NCBI RefSeq assembly: GCF_023284045.1
Contig: NZ_JAKIKQ010000009.1
Span: 62,001 to 126,000, forward strand
DNA from: Shewanella kaireitica
Lineage (GTDB): Bacteria; Pseudomonadota; Gammaproteobacteria; Enterobacterales; Shewanellaceae
Length of the DNA: 64,000 nt
Reading direction: 5' to 3'
Position 1 is the stretch's first letter. Each line of letters begins with the position of its first letter. Made by a program: the position numbers and the translations under genes. The notes beneath the pieces were generated by a model. The model ran no database searches, was not told where the DNA came from, and worked only from the letters and a program-made list of their open reading frames with translations. Below, in pieces: positions 18,664 through 28,440 of this stretch.

Positions 18664-20301
18664 ATGACCGAACTGACTCAGCTTGCCAGTTGGCAAGCAC
18701 TAGAGCTGCACAGTAAAACCGTGCCGCACATGCGCGAGCTATTTAAGCAACAGCCACAGCGATTCGATGATATGTCTACCAAGGCATGCGGCTTGCTTTT
18801 AGATTACTCTAAAAATAGAGCTTCAACAGAAACTTTGTCACTGCTTTTTGCATTGGCAAAAGAATCTAAACTTGAAGAAAAAATCAAAGCAATGTTTGCT
18901 GGTGACACAATTAATAATACTGAGCAGCGAGCAGTACTGCACACAGCACTTCGAGCGCCAAAAGATAAGGTTATAAACGTTGACGGTGTCAACATTGTTG
19001 CTGAAGTTCAGCAAACCTTAGACAAGATGGAAGGCTTTGTTGGCTCGGTAACAACAGGTAACTGGAAAGGCTATACAGGCAAAACCATTACTGACGTTGT
19101 GAGTATTGGCATTGGTGGGTCATTTTTAGGTCCTAAAATAGTCTCCCAAGCGCTGCGTCCATATTGGACTGGACAGCTAAATTGTCATTTTGTTGCCAAT
19201 GTTGATGGCACATCTATTACTGAAAAGCTTAAAGGACTCAATGCAGAGACAACATTGTTTGTCATGTCCTCTAAATCTTTCGGCACCCAAGAGACATTGA
19301 CCAATACATTAAGTGCTAAAGATTGGTTCTTAGCACAGGGGGCTACCCAGTCAGATGTTGCTAAGCACTTTGTTGCCGTTAGTTCTAATGTGGCTAAAGC
19401 CACTGAATTTGGTATTGATGCTAATAACATCTTCCCAATGTGGGACTGGGTTGGTGGACGTTACTCACTATGGTCGGCAATTGGTTTACCTATCGCATTG
19501 CTTGTTGGTATGGACAACTTTCGTGAGCTGCTTACTGGCGCCCACGAAATGGATAATCACTTCCTTGAGACCCCGCTCGAAAGCAATATGCCGGTGATCA
19601 TGGGAATGTTTTCTCTTTGGTACGGTAATTTCTTTAATGCGCAATCTCACGTCGTACTGACATACGATCACTACTTACGTGGCCTGCCCGCATACTTCCA
19701 ACAGCTTGATATGGAAAGTAACGGAAAATCAGTCACGCTTAATGGCACTGATGTGGATTACAGCACTGGACCTGTGATCTGGGGCGGTGAAGGCACGAAT
19801 GGACAGCATGCCTACCACCAGCTGTTACACCAAGGTACTGCGCTTATCCCAGCCGATTTTATTATGCCATTGAACAGCCATAATCCAATTGGTGAGCACC
19901 ATGTTCAGCTAGCCTCAAACTGCTTTGGCCAAACCCAAGCATTAATGCAGGGAAGGACTTTCGACGAAGCATTAGCAGAATTAAGCGCTAGCTCATTGTC
20001 AGATAGTGAAAAGCAGCTTATTGCGCAACACAAAGTGATGCCAGGTAATAAACCTAGCAACACACTGCTGATGGACAAGCTTACACCTACAACATTGGGT
20101 GCGCTGATTGCACTGTATGAACACAGAACTTTTGTTCAAGGTGCAATATGGCAGATCAACTCTTTTGATCAATGGGGTGTAGAGCTAGGTAAACAGTTGG
20201 GTAATGATGTGCTGGACAGATTGACAGCTCAATCTGAGGCAACAGATTTAGATACCTCAAGTAATGCGCTAATTAACCTATTCAAGCAGAATAAAATTTA
20301 A
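18664..20301 (+). CDS. pgi: Glucose-6-phosphate isomerase
   Basis: Cytoplasmic enzyme of 545 residues interconverting glucose 6-P and fructose 6-P. Signature motifs: [13 protein letters not shown] near 147, the first family signature around [28 protein letters not shown] near 262 and [11 protein letters not shown] near 500. It sits directly after tal; a strong terminator follows. Length and motifs are normal. Confidence 0.97.
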   Translation: MTELTQLASWQALELHSKTVPHMRELFKQQPQRFDDMSTKACGLLLDYSKNRASTETLSLLFALAKESKLEEKIKAMFAGDTINNTEQRAVLHTALRAPKDKVINVDGVNIVAEVQQTLDKMEGFVGSVTTGNWKGYTGKTITDVVSIGIGGSFLGPKIVSQALRPYWTGQLNCHFVANVDGTSITEKLKGLNAETTLFVMSSKSFGTQETLTNTLSAKDWFLAQGATQSDVAKHFVAVSSNVAKATEFGIDANNIFPMWDWVGGRYSLWSAIGLPIALLVGMDNFRELLTGAHEMDNHFLETPLESNMPVIMGMFSLWYGNFFNAQSHVVLTYDHYLRGLPAYFQQLDMESNGKSVTLNGTDVDYSTGPVIWGGEGTNGQHAYHQLLHQGTALIPADFIMPLNSHNPIGEHHVQLASNCFGQTQALMQGRTFDEALAELSASSLSDSEKQLIAQHKVMPGNKPSNTLLMDKLTPTTLGALIALYEHRTFVQGAIWQINSFDQWGVELGKQLGNDVLDRLTAQSEATDLDTSSNALINLFKQNKI

Positions 20302-20327
20302 CCATTCAGTTTAATAGTTAATTACAC

Positions 20328-20357
20328 TAAAAAAGCCAGTTTCGACTGGCTTTTTTG
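20328..20357 (+). terminator. Terminator of tal-pgi
   Basis: Hairpin AAAAAAGCCAGT-TTCG-ACTGGCTTTTTT, about 30 bases after the pgi stop. Confidence 0.9.
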
Positions 20358-20535
20358 ATTTCCATTGTCAACATCCCCAAATAAACATGAATAAAATTCA
20401 AGTTTATCCAGATTAACGCCTCCAGCCCAACATTGAAATTTCATAATCAGTTAACATAAATGAAACATTTATGTTGCACCATGCTTGAAAAACATGCTAT
20501 TTATTTGATGACAAAATAAACAACAGGAGGTTGCC

Positions 20536-20721
20536 ATGAATCGACTAGATTATGGTAGTGCGCTAGATAGTATAGTTGAGAAGCCAAGCCGCTCGAGAAG
20601 CTCCAACAAAAAGCGGAAGTGGCGTGAAATTGAAGCTCTAAAGGAAAAGCACCGTTTACTTAAAGAACTTCAAGACATTGACACCAGCTTTGAAGGTGAA
20701 TTGGACACCCTCCTGATGTAA
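20536..20721 (+). CDS. Small DUF3545-family protein
   Basis: A 61-residue protein with a good ribosome site (AGGAGG, seven bases before the ATG) and a strong terminator directly after it, so it is a real gene. It has a basic middle part (SRSRSSNKKRKWREIEALKEKHRLLKEL is spread over about 18-45), predicted helical, and an acidic end (DIDTSFEGELDTLL). It fits the short DUF3545 proteins I recall from Shewanella and Vibrio, which have no known function. A helical, charged, nucleic-acid- or protein-binding role is possible but unsupported. Confidence 0.8.
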   Translation: MNRLDYGSALDSIVEKPSRSRSSNKKRKWREIEALKEKHRLLKELQDIDTSFEGELDTLLM

Positions 20722-20724
20722 CCA

Positions 20725-20756
20725 TAAAAAAAGAGCGTTTAGGCGCTCTTTTTTTG
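20725..20756. terminator. Bidirectional terminator, DUF3545 gene / hemerythrin-like gene
   Basis: Hairpin AAAAAAAGAGCG-TTTAGG-CGCTCTTTTTTT, with T runs on both strands between convergent genes. Confidence 0.88.
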
Positions 20757-20781
20757 TCTCTGATATTCGTTAGAGGCATAG

Positions 20782-21321
20782 CTACTCATCAGACTCAATA
20801 TACTCTTTCAACTCTTCAAACAACACATTATCGCTTTCACTAAATAACGGGTCATCAATAAGCCTTGCATCACACATCTGCACAACGGTTTGCCAATCCG
20901 TTTCCGTTATCACATTCTGCCATTTAGGAAAGACTGTCGATTCCTCAAAATCCATATGCGACTGCTGTATATCAACATAATTTTCTAAGTCATTGACTAG
21001 CTGCTCTTTAGAAACCACAACATCGCTTAAAATAAGATTCAGAGTAGCCATTAACGAGGCTGATGCATCAACTAGCTTCTTATGCTCTGATGTGAGCGTT
21101 TCGTTAATATGCGCCCTGCCTAACTTGTTCCAATAAAACTCAGAGATCACCTCCTCCAACGGGTGGTGACTGTGTTCAGCGTAGCTCTGCATATATTCAA
21201 CAATGTCGCGAACCAAGTTGTAATTAATCCCTTCACCCGCCGCTAGCTTAATATGTTTGGTTTTTAAAATCTTAAGCAAAATACCAATATGCTTGTGATC
21301 GTGCATGAGTCTGGCTAGCAT
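20782..21321 (-). CDS. Hemerythrin-like iron-binding protein
   Basis: A 179-residue four-helix protein. The start at 21321 (MLARLMHDHKHIG) has GGAG eight bases upstream; a GTG at 21333 is less likely. Hemerythrin-type ligands are visible: H7 and H10 in HDHKHIG, the cluster HSHHPLEE (about 62-69), HKKL near 103, and SHMDFEESTVFP near 134-145. Such proteins hold a non-heme di-iron centre, and relatives serve in oxygen or NO sensing and in repair of iron-sulfur clusters (YtfE type), though this one lacks the YtfE N-terminal domain. A Fur-box-like sequence lies upstream. Confidence 0.85.
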   Translation of the reverse strand: MLARLMHDHKHIGILLKILKTKHIKLAAGEGINYNLVRDIVEYMQSYAEHSHHPLEEVISEFYWNKLGRAHINETLTSEHKKLVDASASLMATLNLILSDVVVSKEQLVNDLENYVDIQQSHMDFEESTVFPKWQNVITETDWQTVVQMCDARLIDDPLFSESDNVLFEELKEYIESDE

Positions 21322-21393
21322 AGTTTTCTCCACCCGAATTAAGCCCCACTAGATACAATATTAGTAAACCGTACGAATAACACCCAACTATAA

Positions 21394-21412
21394 CAAAATG
21401 ATAATCAATCTG
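21394..21412. promoter_or_regulatory. Fur-box-like sequence
   Basis: The 19 bases contain AATGATAATCA and match the consensus GATAATGATAATCATTATC at about 14 positions. It lies 73 bases before the hemerythrin-like start and also upstream of nfo. Prediction only. Confidence 0.4.
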
Positions 21413-21554
21413 TTCGTGATTGAGATCAACAAAATTGGATTATGTTACAATCACTTACTCCATTGCTTGAAGTAAACATTAAAAGAATAAGATTCATTTT
21501 CATTGCCGTTAAGCCGCAGGCTGCCTTGCAACACAAATACAGGAAAACGCCATA

Positions 21555-22409
21555 ATGCAACCACAACACCTTATTGGCGCCCATGTCAGCGCTTCTGGCG
21601 GAATAGCTAATGCGCCAATAAACGCCGCTTCCATCGGTGCCAATGCTTTCGCACTCTTTACCAAAAATCAACGTAGATGGGTAAGCAAACCTTTAGATGA
21701 AGCGCAGATAGCACTGTTTCAAAAAAACTGCGCGGAAGCTAATATCTCAATGGATGCCATCCTCCCCCATGACAGTTATCTTATAAACTTAGGCCACCCC
21801 GATGATGAGTTGCTTACAAAGTCGAGAGAAGCCTTCTATGACGAAATCGCAAGGTGCGAACAGATAGGTTTAACTCTACTTAACTTTCACCCTGGCAGCC
21901 ATCTAAGGCAGATAGATACAGACAAGTGCTTATCGCGCATTAGTGAATCGATAAACTTTGCACTATCACAGTCAACTAAAGTCACTGCTGTCATCGAAAA
22001 TACCGCAGGTCAAGGCTCTAACCTAGGCCATAGCTTTGAACAGCTGGCACAGATAATTGATGGAGTTGAAGATAAGTCACGGGTTGGCATCTGTATCGAT
22101 ACCTGTCATATGTTTGCGGCGGGCTATGATATTCGCAGTCAAGAGAGCTGTCTGTCAGCCTTTAACTTGTTTGATAAAGTTGTCGGTAATCGCTATTTAA
22201 AAGCAATGCACCTTAACGACAGCAAAACTAAGCTTAATAGCCGAGTAGATCGCCATGAGTCATTAGGCAAAGGGGAAATAGGTGCTGAGGCATTTTCAAC
22301 GTTAATGACGCTTGAAGCTGTGAAAGGGATCCCACTGATTTTAGAAACGATAGACGCCGCTCTTTGGCCAGCTGAAATTAACTGGCTACGTAGCTTAGTG
22401 CCACAATAG
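21555..22409 (+). CDS. nfo: Endonuclease IV (AP endonuclease Nfo)
   Basis: Zinc-dependent apurinic/apyrimidinic endonuclease of 284 residues for base excision repair. Start [15 protein letters not shown] contains the first metal/DNA motif. Metal-site motifs follow in order: [11 protein letters not shown] (about 70), NFHPGSH (109-115), [12 protein letters not shown] (145), [13 protein letters not shown] (about 180), HLNDSK and [12 protein letters not shown] (215-235), ILETID (about 262). All are intact. The gene is divergent from the hemerythrin-like gene and has no close downstream partner on its strand. Confidence 0.96.
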   Translation: MQPQHLIGAHVSASGGIANAPINAASIGANAFALFTKNQRRWVSKPLDEAQIALFQKNCAEANISMDAILPHDSYLINLGHPDDELLTKSREAFYDEIARCEQIGLTLLNFHPGSHLRQIDTDKCLSRISESINFALSQSTKVTAVIENTAGQGSNLGHSFEQLAQIIDGVEDKSRVGICIDTCHMFAAGYDIRSQESCLSAFNLFDKVVGNRYLKAMHLNDSKTKLNSRVDRHESLGKGEIGAEAFSTLMTLEAVKGIPLILETIDAALWPAEINWLRSLVPQ

Positions 22410-22429
22410 AAAAGTAGGAAGGAGCGGAG

Positions 22430-22720
22430 CTAAAGTAAACACTTATAGATCACTGCAACAACCCGTGTAGGTTCACCTTGATCGATTTGCAACCACACTA
22501 TGTGCGTGCCTTGGATCTCCTCACCCTGTTTGATAGCGCTGAGCTTAGCATCGGCCAGCGCATTTTCGCCACGTCCAACGCCGGTAACCATGGCAAAGCT
22601 ATCGCAGTGAGTCACTTCAAAGTCGTATGCTTCATTTATTCTATGGTAAAGCTGAAACTCTTCGCTAGCGCAACCACTTAATAGAGTCACTAATAATATA
22701 CTGACAAAGAAACGTAACAC
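22430..22720 (-). CDS. Small lipoprotein, DUF4156-like
   Basis: I place the start at the GTG at 22720, giving 96 residues with a clean lipoprotein signal, MLRFFVSILLVTLLSGC, lipidated at C17. Longer in-frame versions up to 22867 would put a hydrophobic, cysteine-rich stretch in front of this signal and are unlikely. The mature part has the pattern C-x-V...A-x-x-DAKLSAIKQGEEIQGTHIVW, like the DUF4156 outer-membrane lipoprotein family, of unknown function. Convergent with nfo. The family call is by recall, not a search. Confidence 0.6.
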   Translation of the reverse strand: MLRFFVSILLVTLLSGCASEEFQLYHRINEAYDFEVTHCDSFAMVTGVGRGENALADAKLSAIKQGEEIQGTHIVWLQIDQGEPTRVVAVIYKCLL

Positions 22721-22921
22721 CGATATGCACCCACAAGGAAAACTGCGCGCAATAATATAGAATATGTAGAGCAAAAAAAATGGTGCAAATAACAGTAAGA
22801 GAGATTTAAACGATACATTTAGAATCACCTGTAAACACGCGAAACCCTCCCAGCATATACATAACAACAGTTACACATAAAAGTACGTAAAAATACAGGC
22901 GGCGCACATACCAAACACAAT

Positions 22922-22952
22922 AAAAGAGAAACCATAACAGCTTCCCTTTTAT
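22922..22952 (-). terminator. Possible terminator of thrABC
   Basis: Imperfect hairpin, AAAAGAGAAAC with GCTTCCCTTTT, about 25 bases beyond the thrC stop. Weak GC content and only a short T run. Confidence 0.35.
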
Positions 22953-22976
22953 CTTATTTGAGTTTAATCAATAAAT

Positions 22977-24263
22977 TTATTTGTCTAATACGTCAAACAA
23001 GTGAGCCTTCAAGACGTCAAAATCGGCTGCCAGTTCTGCCGACAAAATAGTCTTAGGTACAACATTTTCAAGCGCTGGCGGAAGTGCTAACTCTATCTCT
23101 AACACTTGCTCGACCACTTCGTTAAACTTAGCAGGATGCGCTGTGCCAAGGAAAATCCCTTTTTCATCTGCAGACATTGTTTGATTCAATGCAAAAGCGG
23201 CAATTGCCGCATGAGGTTCAGATAGGTATCCACCATTATGTAGCGCTTTAACAGAATTACAGGTATCAGCTTCAGAGACTCCAACGCCTTTAATCTCGGC
23301 CAAAGACCAGTTCATCGCCTTAACAATCGCCTCGACTCTTGGCCAGTTACTTGGCTCTGCCACATCCATTGCATTAGACATAGTTGCCACTGTTAACTGC
23401 GGCGACCACTCACCATTATCCAGGTAGCGTGGCACGGTATCATTGCTATTAGTCGCAGCGATAAAGCGCTTAACGGGTAGTCCCATCGCTTTAGCAAACA
23501 AACCAGCAGTCAGATTACCAAAGTTACCACTTGGTACTGCAATAACAGGAGCATCATTATTGCTTTGTCTGTATTGCGCAACAGCCTCAAAGTAATAACA
23601 AATCTGTGCCAGCAAGCGACTAATGTTAATTGAGTTTGCCGAGTTAAGGTGCAAGCCGTCACGGATATCACTGTCTTCGAATGATTGTTTTACCAAGGTC
23701 TGGCATGCATCAAAATCGGCACTTACTGCAACAGTATGAATATTGTCACCTAATGTAGTGAACATCTTCTCCTGCAATAGACTGATTTTGCCTTTGGGGT
23801 ACAGAACGACAACATTGATATTATCAAGTCCGTAAAATGCATCAGCAACCGCGGCGCCAGTATCCCCTGAGGTCGCTGTTAGAATGTTTATCTTTTCATC
23901 TTTAGCTAACTCATTTAGACATTGCGCCATAAAACGGGCGCCAAAATCTTTAAAGGCTAACGTAGGACCATGAAATAGCTCCAAGCTATAGAGGTTTTTA
24001 TCTGCTTGTACCAAAGGCAGTTCAAAATTGAATGCTTTCTCAACCAATCGATCTACAGTCTCTTGTCCCAGTTCCGACGCAAGCCAAGCTCCAATGATTT
24101 TTTTACTGCGTTCAACAAACGGCAAGGCAAGGATACTGTCGATACCTTCTAAGCTAGGGATGCTTTTAGGAAAGAAAAGCCCACGATCTTTTCCAAGCCC
24201 AAGTTTGACTGCTTCAGTAAAGCTCACGACTTGTGAGGGATGCTTTAGGTTGTACAATTCCAT
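22977..24263 (-). CDS. thrC: Threonine synthase
   Basis: Last step of threonine synthesis: O-phosphohomoserine to threonine, PLP-dependent. Start at 24263 (MELYNLKHPSQ, 428 residues) with AAAGGA eight bases upstream; a start at 24323 would overlap nothing useful and lacks a site. The PLP lysine is in HGPTLAFKDFGARF near 107; the glycine-rich phosphate-binding loop is in ILTATSGDTGAAV. The length equals that of the E. coli enzyme. Third gene of thrABC, 70 bases after thrB. Confidence 0.96.
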   Translation of the reverse strand: MELYNLKHPSQVVSFTEAVKLGLGKDRGLFFPKSIPSLEGIDSILALPFVERSKKIIGAWLASELGQETVDRLVEKAFNFELPLVQADKNLYSLELFHGPTLAFKDFGARFMAQCLNELAKDEKINILTATSGDTGAAVADAFYGLDNINVVVLYPKGKISLLQEKMFTTLGDNIHTVAVSADFDACQTLVKQSFEDSDIRDGLHLNSANSINISRLLAQICYYFEAVAQYRQSNNDAPVIAVPSGNFGNLTAGLFAKAMGLPVKRFIAATNSNDTVPRYLDNGEWSPQLTVATMSNAMDVAEPSNWPRVEAIVKAMNWSLAEIKGVGVSEADTCNSVKALHNGGYLSEPHAAIAAFALNQTMSADEKGIFLGTAHPAKFNEVVEQVLEIELALPPALENVVPKTILSAELAADFDVLKAHLFDVLDK

Positions 24264-24333
24264 GACTATTTCCTTTAATTCTTTATATCTATTCGCTAAT
24301 TGCGCTGCATTAGGCAAAAGCATAAAAATCTAT

Positions 24334-25266
24334 TTAGACGCGACGCGCCCCTAAATCATCAATTTGACATATATGAGAAAAACCCAGTTCAGGATCTATG
24401 TAGTGTTCATCGAGCCACAGCTTGGCAGCTTGTGCTGTTTCCGCATCATCTGTAATGGTAAACAGGGTCGGACCACTGCCCGAAATTCCTGTGGTCAACA
24501 TGCCTAACTCACTCAGTGCAGACTTTGCTTGCTGATATTGTGGGATCTCAGCGGCGCGATATGGCTCAGCAAGTACATCTTTTAGTACCGCAATAGCAAG
24601 CTTGTCATCTTGCTTATAGCAAGCATGTACAAACGCACTTAAGTAACGACCAAAATCGATGGTCGTTTGCTTTGAATAATGCTCAGGCATTAAGCCACGC
24701 ATGCGTGCTGTTGATAATGAAATACCAGGGTAAGCGACCACCCAGTACCACTGCTTAAAAGTCGGTATAGGTTCACAAATGGCTTGCGGGGTATCTAGCA
24801 TTAACTGCATACCACCTAGAAAACAAGGAGCCACATTGTCGTAATGCACAGAGCCACTAATCTTACCTTCAAAGTCACCCATGAGTTTGAGTACTTGCAG
24901 CTCGGAAAATGGTTGCTCAAAATACTCATTGAGTGCCATCAATGCAGCAACAACTGAGCTAGCACTAGAGCCTAAACCACTGCCAACAGGTAGGTTCTTC
25001 TCCAGCGTCAGCTTAAGCCCTACATTTTGTCCTAAATGCTCAAGGAAAAAAACAGCACATTGATACACTATATTTTCATCTTGCTTGGCAGGAAGCTTGT
25101 TAGCCCAATGACCGACAACAACGAGTTCAAGCCCTTGCTCAGCGCTTTCAACGGTGACCTTATCACCGAGTAAGCTACCATCAACAGGTGCTAACGCGCC
25201 GCCGAGTAAGTCAAAACCCACCCCAACATTGCCCATTGAAGCAGGGGCATAGATAGTTACGCTCAT
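24334..25266 (-). CDS. thrB: Homoserine kinase
   Basis: GHMP kinase of 310 residues that phosphorylates homoserine. The N-terminus [19 protein letters not shown] and the ATP loop [13 protein letters not shown] (near 90-103) are typical; a third GHMP motif is at about 255 ([13 protein letters not shown]). The start codon overlaps the thrA stop in ATGA, implying translational coupling. Length is usual. Confidence 0.97.
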   Translation of the reverse strand: MSVTIYAPASMGNVGVGFDLLGGALAPVDGSLLGDKVTVESAEQGLELVVVGHWANKLPAKQDENIVYQCAVFFLEHLGQNVGLKLTLEKNLPVGSGLGSSASSVVAALMALNEYFEQPFSELQVLKLMGDFEGKISGSVHYDNVAPCFLGGMQLMLDTPQAICEPIPTFKQWYWVVAYPGISLSTARMRGLMPEHYSKQTTIDFGRYLSAFVHACYKQDDKLAIAVLKDVLAEPYRAAEIPQYQQAKSALSELGMLTTGISGSGPTLFTITDDAETAQAAKLWLDEHYIDPELGFSHICQIDDLGARRV

Positions 25267-27728
25267 ACGCCCACCTCACGTGTCCAGTTCAACGTCCTTA
25301 AGATATCTGCAAAAGCACCAGCCGCAGTGACATCCGTTCCGGCACCATAACCTCTTAATACAAATGGGATGGGTTGATAGTAGCGACTATAAAATGCCAA
25401 GGCATTCTCGCCACCTTTAACGCTATAAAGTGGGTCACTGGCATCCACTTCAGCTATTTTCACTTTACAGCCTTCATCATCAATCTGTCCGACGTAACGT
25501 AGTACTTTCCCTTCGGCTTTCGCCGCCTCAATGCGTTGTGCAATGGCAGCATCAACAGAGGGTAAATTCGCCATAAATGCGTCAACATCGCCAGATGCAT
25601 CAAATGACTCAGGCAATACTGATTCCACATTTATGTCTGATAACTCAAGCTCCATACCCACTTCACGAGCCAGTATGAGTACTTTTCGCGCAACGTCCAT
25701 ACCACTTAAATCATCACGAGGGTCTGGTTCTGTAAAGCACTTGTCTCTGGCAATACTAGTGGCCTGAGATAGCGTCATCCCCTCATCTAACATACCAAAG
25801 ATGTACGATAAACTGCCCGATAAAATGCCATTAAAGCGTAGTAGTTTATCACCGGCAAATAGTAGCTTTTTAAGGTTGTCGATAACAGGCAGCCCCGCAC
25901 CAACGGTTGTTTCATAAAGGAACTGACGGCGCTGCGTTAACGCTGTTTGACGCAGAGAACGATAGTAATCCATGTCACGAGTATTGGCCTTCTTATTTGG
26001 CGTAACAACGTGCAATCCGGCATTCATTACCGCAAGATATTGATCAGAGATAAACTCACTAGAGGTACAATCCACAAGCACTGGGTTTAACAGCTGTTGC
26101 TCTTTAGCCCATAGCAGCATCTCTTCAATATTGGCGGTCTGCTTTGTTGCGGCTAATAACCCCTGCCAGTTAGACAAATCGATACCCTGAGCATCCAATA
26201 GCATCTGTTTAGAGTTGGCAATACCACAAACACGAACAGCAATATGCTGCTCTTTTAACATTTGACGCTGATGTTTAATCTGCTCAAGTAAACCGGCACC
26301 CACATTACCGCAGCCAACAAGGAATACATCTAAATAGTGCTGCACATCAAAGAATGATTGATGACAGGCAGATATCGCATGTTTGGTTTTTCGCTGCTCG
26401 ACAACTGCAGAAATAGAGCGCTCAGATGAGCCCTGTGCAATAGCAACAATATTGACTGTCGCCTGCGCCAGAGCTTGGAAGAATTTGGCGGCAACGCCCT
26501 TATGGGTGCGCATACCATCACCAATTAAAGAGACAATAGCCAATTGATGGCGCATCTCGATAGGTTCCAGTAACTCACTCTTAAGTTCTAAGTCAAACTC
26601 CTGCTCTAACGCATATTTCGCTTTAGCAGCATCTTCGGTAGCGACACAGAAGCTAATACTGTATTCAGAGGAACTTTGAGTGATCAGTGATACTGACACG
26701 CCAGAACGAGATATAGCGCCTAATGTACGACTTGCCATCCCCACCATGCCTTTCATGCCCGGGCCTGACACATCAAACATGGTTTGATCATCGAGATTTG
26801 AGATCGCTTTTACATTGAGTCCGGTTTCATCTGGCTCATTAGACACTAAGGTGCCAACGGCTTGGGGGTTTAACGTGTTTCGGATATAACAAGGAATGTG
26901 GTATTGAGCAATTGGCGCTACTGTTTTTGGGTGTAAAACTTTCGCGCCAAAATAGGAAACTTCCATCGCCTCTTGGTAACTCATCTGTGAAAGAAGTTTG
27001 GCGTCGCTGACCACTCGCGGGTCCGTATTGTAAACACCATCGACATCGGTCCAGATCTCACAACAGCTTGCTTGTAGGCACGCTGATAGTACCGCTGCAG
27101 AATAATCGGAGCCATTCCGACCTAAAGTCACTATCTTACCGTCGCTATCTCCAGCGGTAAAACCTGGCATAACCCACACATGAGCAGCGCTCAGATCTAA
27201 CTCGCCGAACCGTAGCTTACTCGCTTCAATATCGACCACAGACTCCAACCGCGGACCATATCCTACCAGCAGAGATTCTGGTTCCAATATCGCTGACGAA
27301 TAGTCAGCCGCCTTCATCACTTCAACCATCAATGCAGAAGACAGTTTCTCACCGCCTACTAACACAGCGGCCTCTACACTCTCTGGACACTCATTGAGTA
27401 GGCTCATACCAGCAAGCTTATCGCTCCAAAAGCTCATCTGCTGTTGTAATCGATTAGCTAAGTGTTGATTTTGTTCGTCAGTTAAAGAACTCGCTGCCTC
27501 AGCATATAAAGCATTAAACACCTGCTCAACTTTAGCTAATACAACTTTATAGTCGCCGCCCTTTACCGCGACCTCTACCATTTCAATTAAACCATTGGTC
27601 ACCGTTGCTGGCGCAGATAATACCACCGCAGTACTCTCAGCTTTTGCCGACTGGATTACAATATCGGCTGCAGTTCTAAATCGCTGCCAATTTGCGAGCG
27701 AGGTTCCACCAAATTTCATTACTTTCAT
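25263..27728 (-). CDS. thrA: Bifunctional aspartokinase I / homoserine dehydrogenase I
   Basis: First and third enzymes of the threonine pathway in one chain. The start at 27728 ([16 protein letters not shown], 821 residues) has AAGGAG at the right distance; an in-frame start at 27764 lies in the attenuator hairpin and is rejected. Aspartokinase is at about 1-290, two ACT domains at about 310-455 give threonine feedback, and homoserine dehydrogenase fills 460-821 with the dinucleotide motif [14 protein letters not shown] and catalytic segment [16 protein letters not shown]. Preceded by the thrL attenuator, so it is controlled by threonyl- and isoleucyl-tRNA charging. Confidence 0.97.
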   Translation of the reverse strand: MKVMKFGGTSLANWQRFRTAADIVIQSAKAESTAVVLSAPATVTNGLIEMVEVAVKGGDYKVVLAKVEQVFNALYAEAASSLTDEQNQHLANRLQQQMSFWSDKLAGMSLLNECPESVEAAVLVGGEKLSSALMVEVMKAADYSSAILEPESLLVGYGPRLESVVDIEASKLRFGELDLSAAHVWVMPGFTAGDSDGKIVTLGRNGSDYSAAVLSACLQASCCEIWTDVDGVYNTDPRVVSDAKLLSQMSYQEAMEVSYFGAKVLHPKTVAPIAQYHIPCYIRNTLNPQAVGTLVSNEPDETGLNVKAISNLDDQTMFDVSGPGMKGMVGMASRTLGAISRSGVSVSLITQSSSEYSISFCVATEDAAKAKYALEQEFDLELKSELLEPIEMRHQLAIVSLIGDGMRTHKGVAAKFFQALAQATVNIVAIAQGSSERSISAVVEQRKTKHAISACHQSFFDVQHYLDVFLVGCGNVGAGLLEQIKHQRQMLKEQHIAVRVCGIANSKQMLLDAQGIDLSNWQGLLAATKQTANIEEMLLWAKEQQLLNPVLVDCTSSEFISDQYLAVMNAGLHVVTPNKKANTRDMDYYRSLRQTALTQRRQFLYETTVGAGLPVIDNLKKLLFAGDKLLRFNGILSGSLSYIFGMLDEGMTLSQATSIARDKCFTEPDPRDDLSGMDVARKVLILAREVGMELELSDINVESVLPESFDASGDVDAFMANLPSVDAAIAQRIEAAKAEGKVLRYVGQIDDEGCKVKIAEVDASDPLYSVKGGENALAFYSRYYQPIPFVLRGYGAGTDVTAAGAFADILRTLNWTREVGV

Positions 27729-27761
27729 CGAAAACTCCTTGTGCCGCGCCACGTTAAGAAA

Positions 27762-27796
27762 CAAAAAAGCCCGCTCCTTTGTGGGGAGCGGGCTTG
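27762..27796 (-). terminator. thr attenuator (transcription terminator in the leader)
   Basis: Stem AGCCCGCTCC (27768-27777) with GGAGCGGGCT (27785-27794), then a T run on the minus strand. The 5' arm on the transcript can alternatively pair with GTGGGGGCGGGCT at 27824-27836, inside the last codons of thrL, forming an antiterminator. It lies between thrL and thrA. Confidence 0.93.
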
Positions 27797-27821
27797 ATAT
27801 TTAACTTATATCAGGTTGTGC

Positions 27822-27893
27822 TTAGCCCGCCCCCACGTTGGTAATCGTGGTGGTTGTAATAATCGTGGTGATCATTAACTGATGGCTAGACAT
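27822..27893 (-). CDS. thrL: thr operon leader peptide ThrL
   Basis: A 23-codon leader frame read from ATG at 27893 to TAA at 27822. After MSSHQLM comes ITTIITTTTIT, so 11 consecutive codons hold seven Thr and four Ile, ending NVGAG (compare NGAG in E. coli ThrL). The last codons, GTG GGG GCG GGC, are themselves the antiterminator arm. When threonyl- or isoleucyl-tRNA is scarce the ribosome stalls on the Thr/Ile run, the antiterminator forms and thrABC is transcribed. The frame is shorter than usual gene-finding limits. Confidence 0.93.
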   Translation of the reverse strand: MSSHQLMITTIITTTTITNVGAG

Positions 27894-28440
27894 ATAAATT
27901 AGGTTTAATCCAATTGGAATAATTTGTGTGCTAACAGAATTGCTTTTTAACCAAGAAGTGTCAACCCCTAAATTATCATTATTGTTATTAATGACCATTT
28001 TCTCGAGTAAACAGCAATAAAGCGCTATAAATGGTAATTTTAATAAGTAGTCGTTAATACTCCTTTACAGTCTCAAATGTTACGTTAACGTAAACATAAA
28101 CAGCGACAACACACATATCATTGTTAATTAAACGATTTTACAGAGTTGAAATACTGCAAAAATTAATACGGATTAACGCTATGGGTAATAGTCAAATCTT
28201 ATAACTGAGGCTCATTTTTACATTTTAGCCTCAAAGGCCTCTGCAAGAATCCAGCGCAGTTACTGATAAAACTAAAAAGCACTATTTATGATATTTAGCT
28301 ATAAGTGGTAGCTAATTATATTTACTAAGCCAATTCGATTCCTAATAAAGATGTGGCTTAGGTAGCATAAGTCGATCCAATCTGTCGCAAATTGACACAA
28401 TCCGAGCTAGAATGCGCGCAAATTACCGATTGGAGCCAAT
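27894..28440. other. Divergent intergenic region, thr leader / slyD
   Basis: 547 bases without a gene. Minus-strand TTGACA (27959-27964) could be a -35 for the thr leader but no good -10 stands 16-18 bases away. On the plus strand TTGACA at 28392-28397 and TAGAAT at 28408-28413 are near slyD but badly spaced relative to each other. The rest is AT-rich with no recognisable element. Confidence 0.5.

Noticed and set aside
22721..22867. N-terminal extension of the DUF4156-like lipoprotein
   Set aside because: Would place an extra hydrophobic Cys-rich stretch ahead of a perfect lipoprotein signal.
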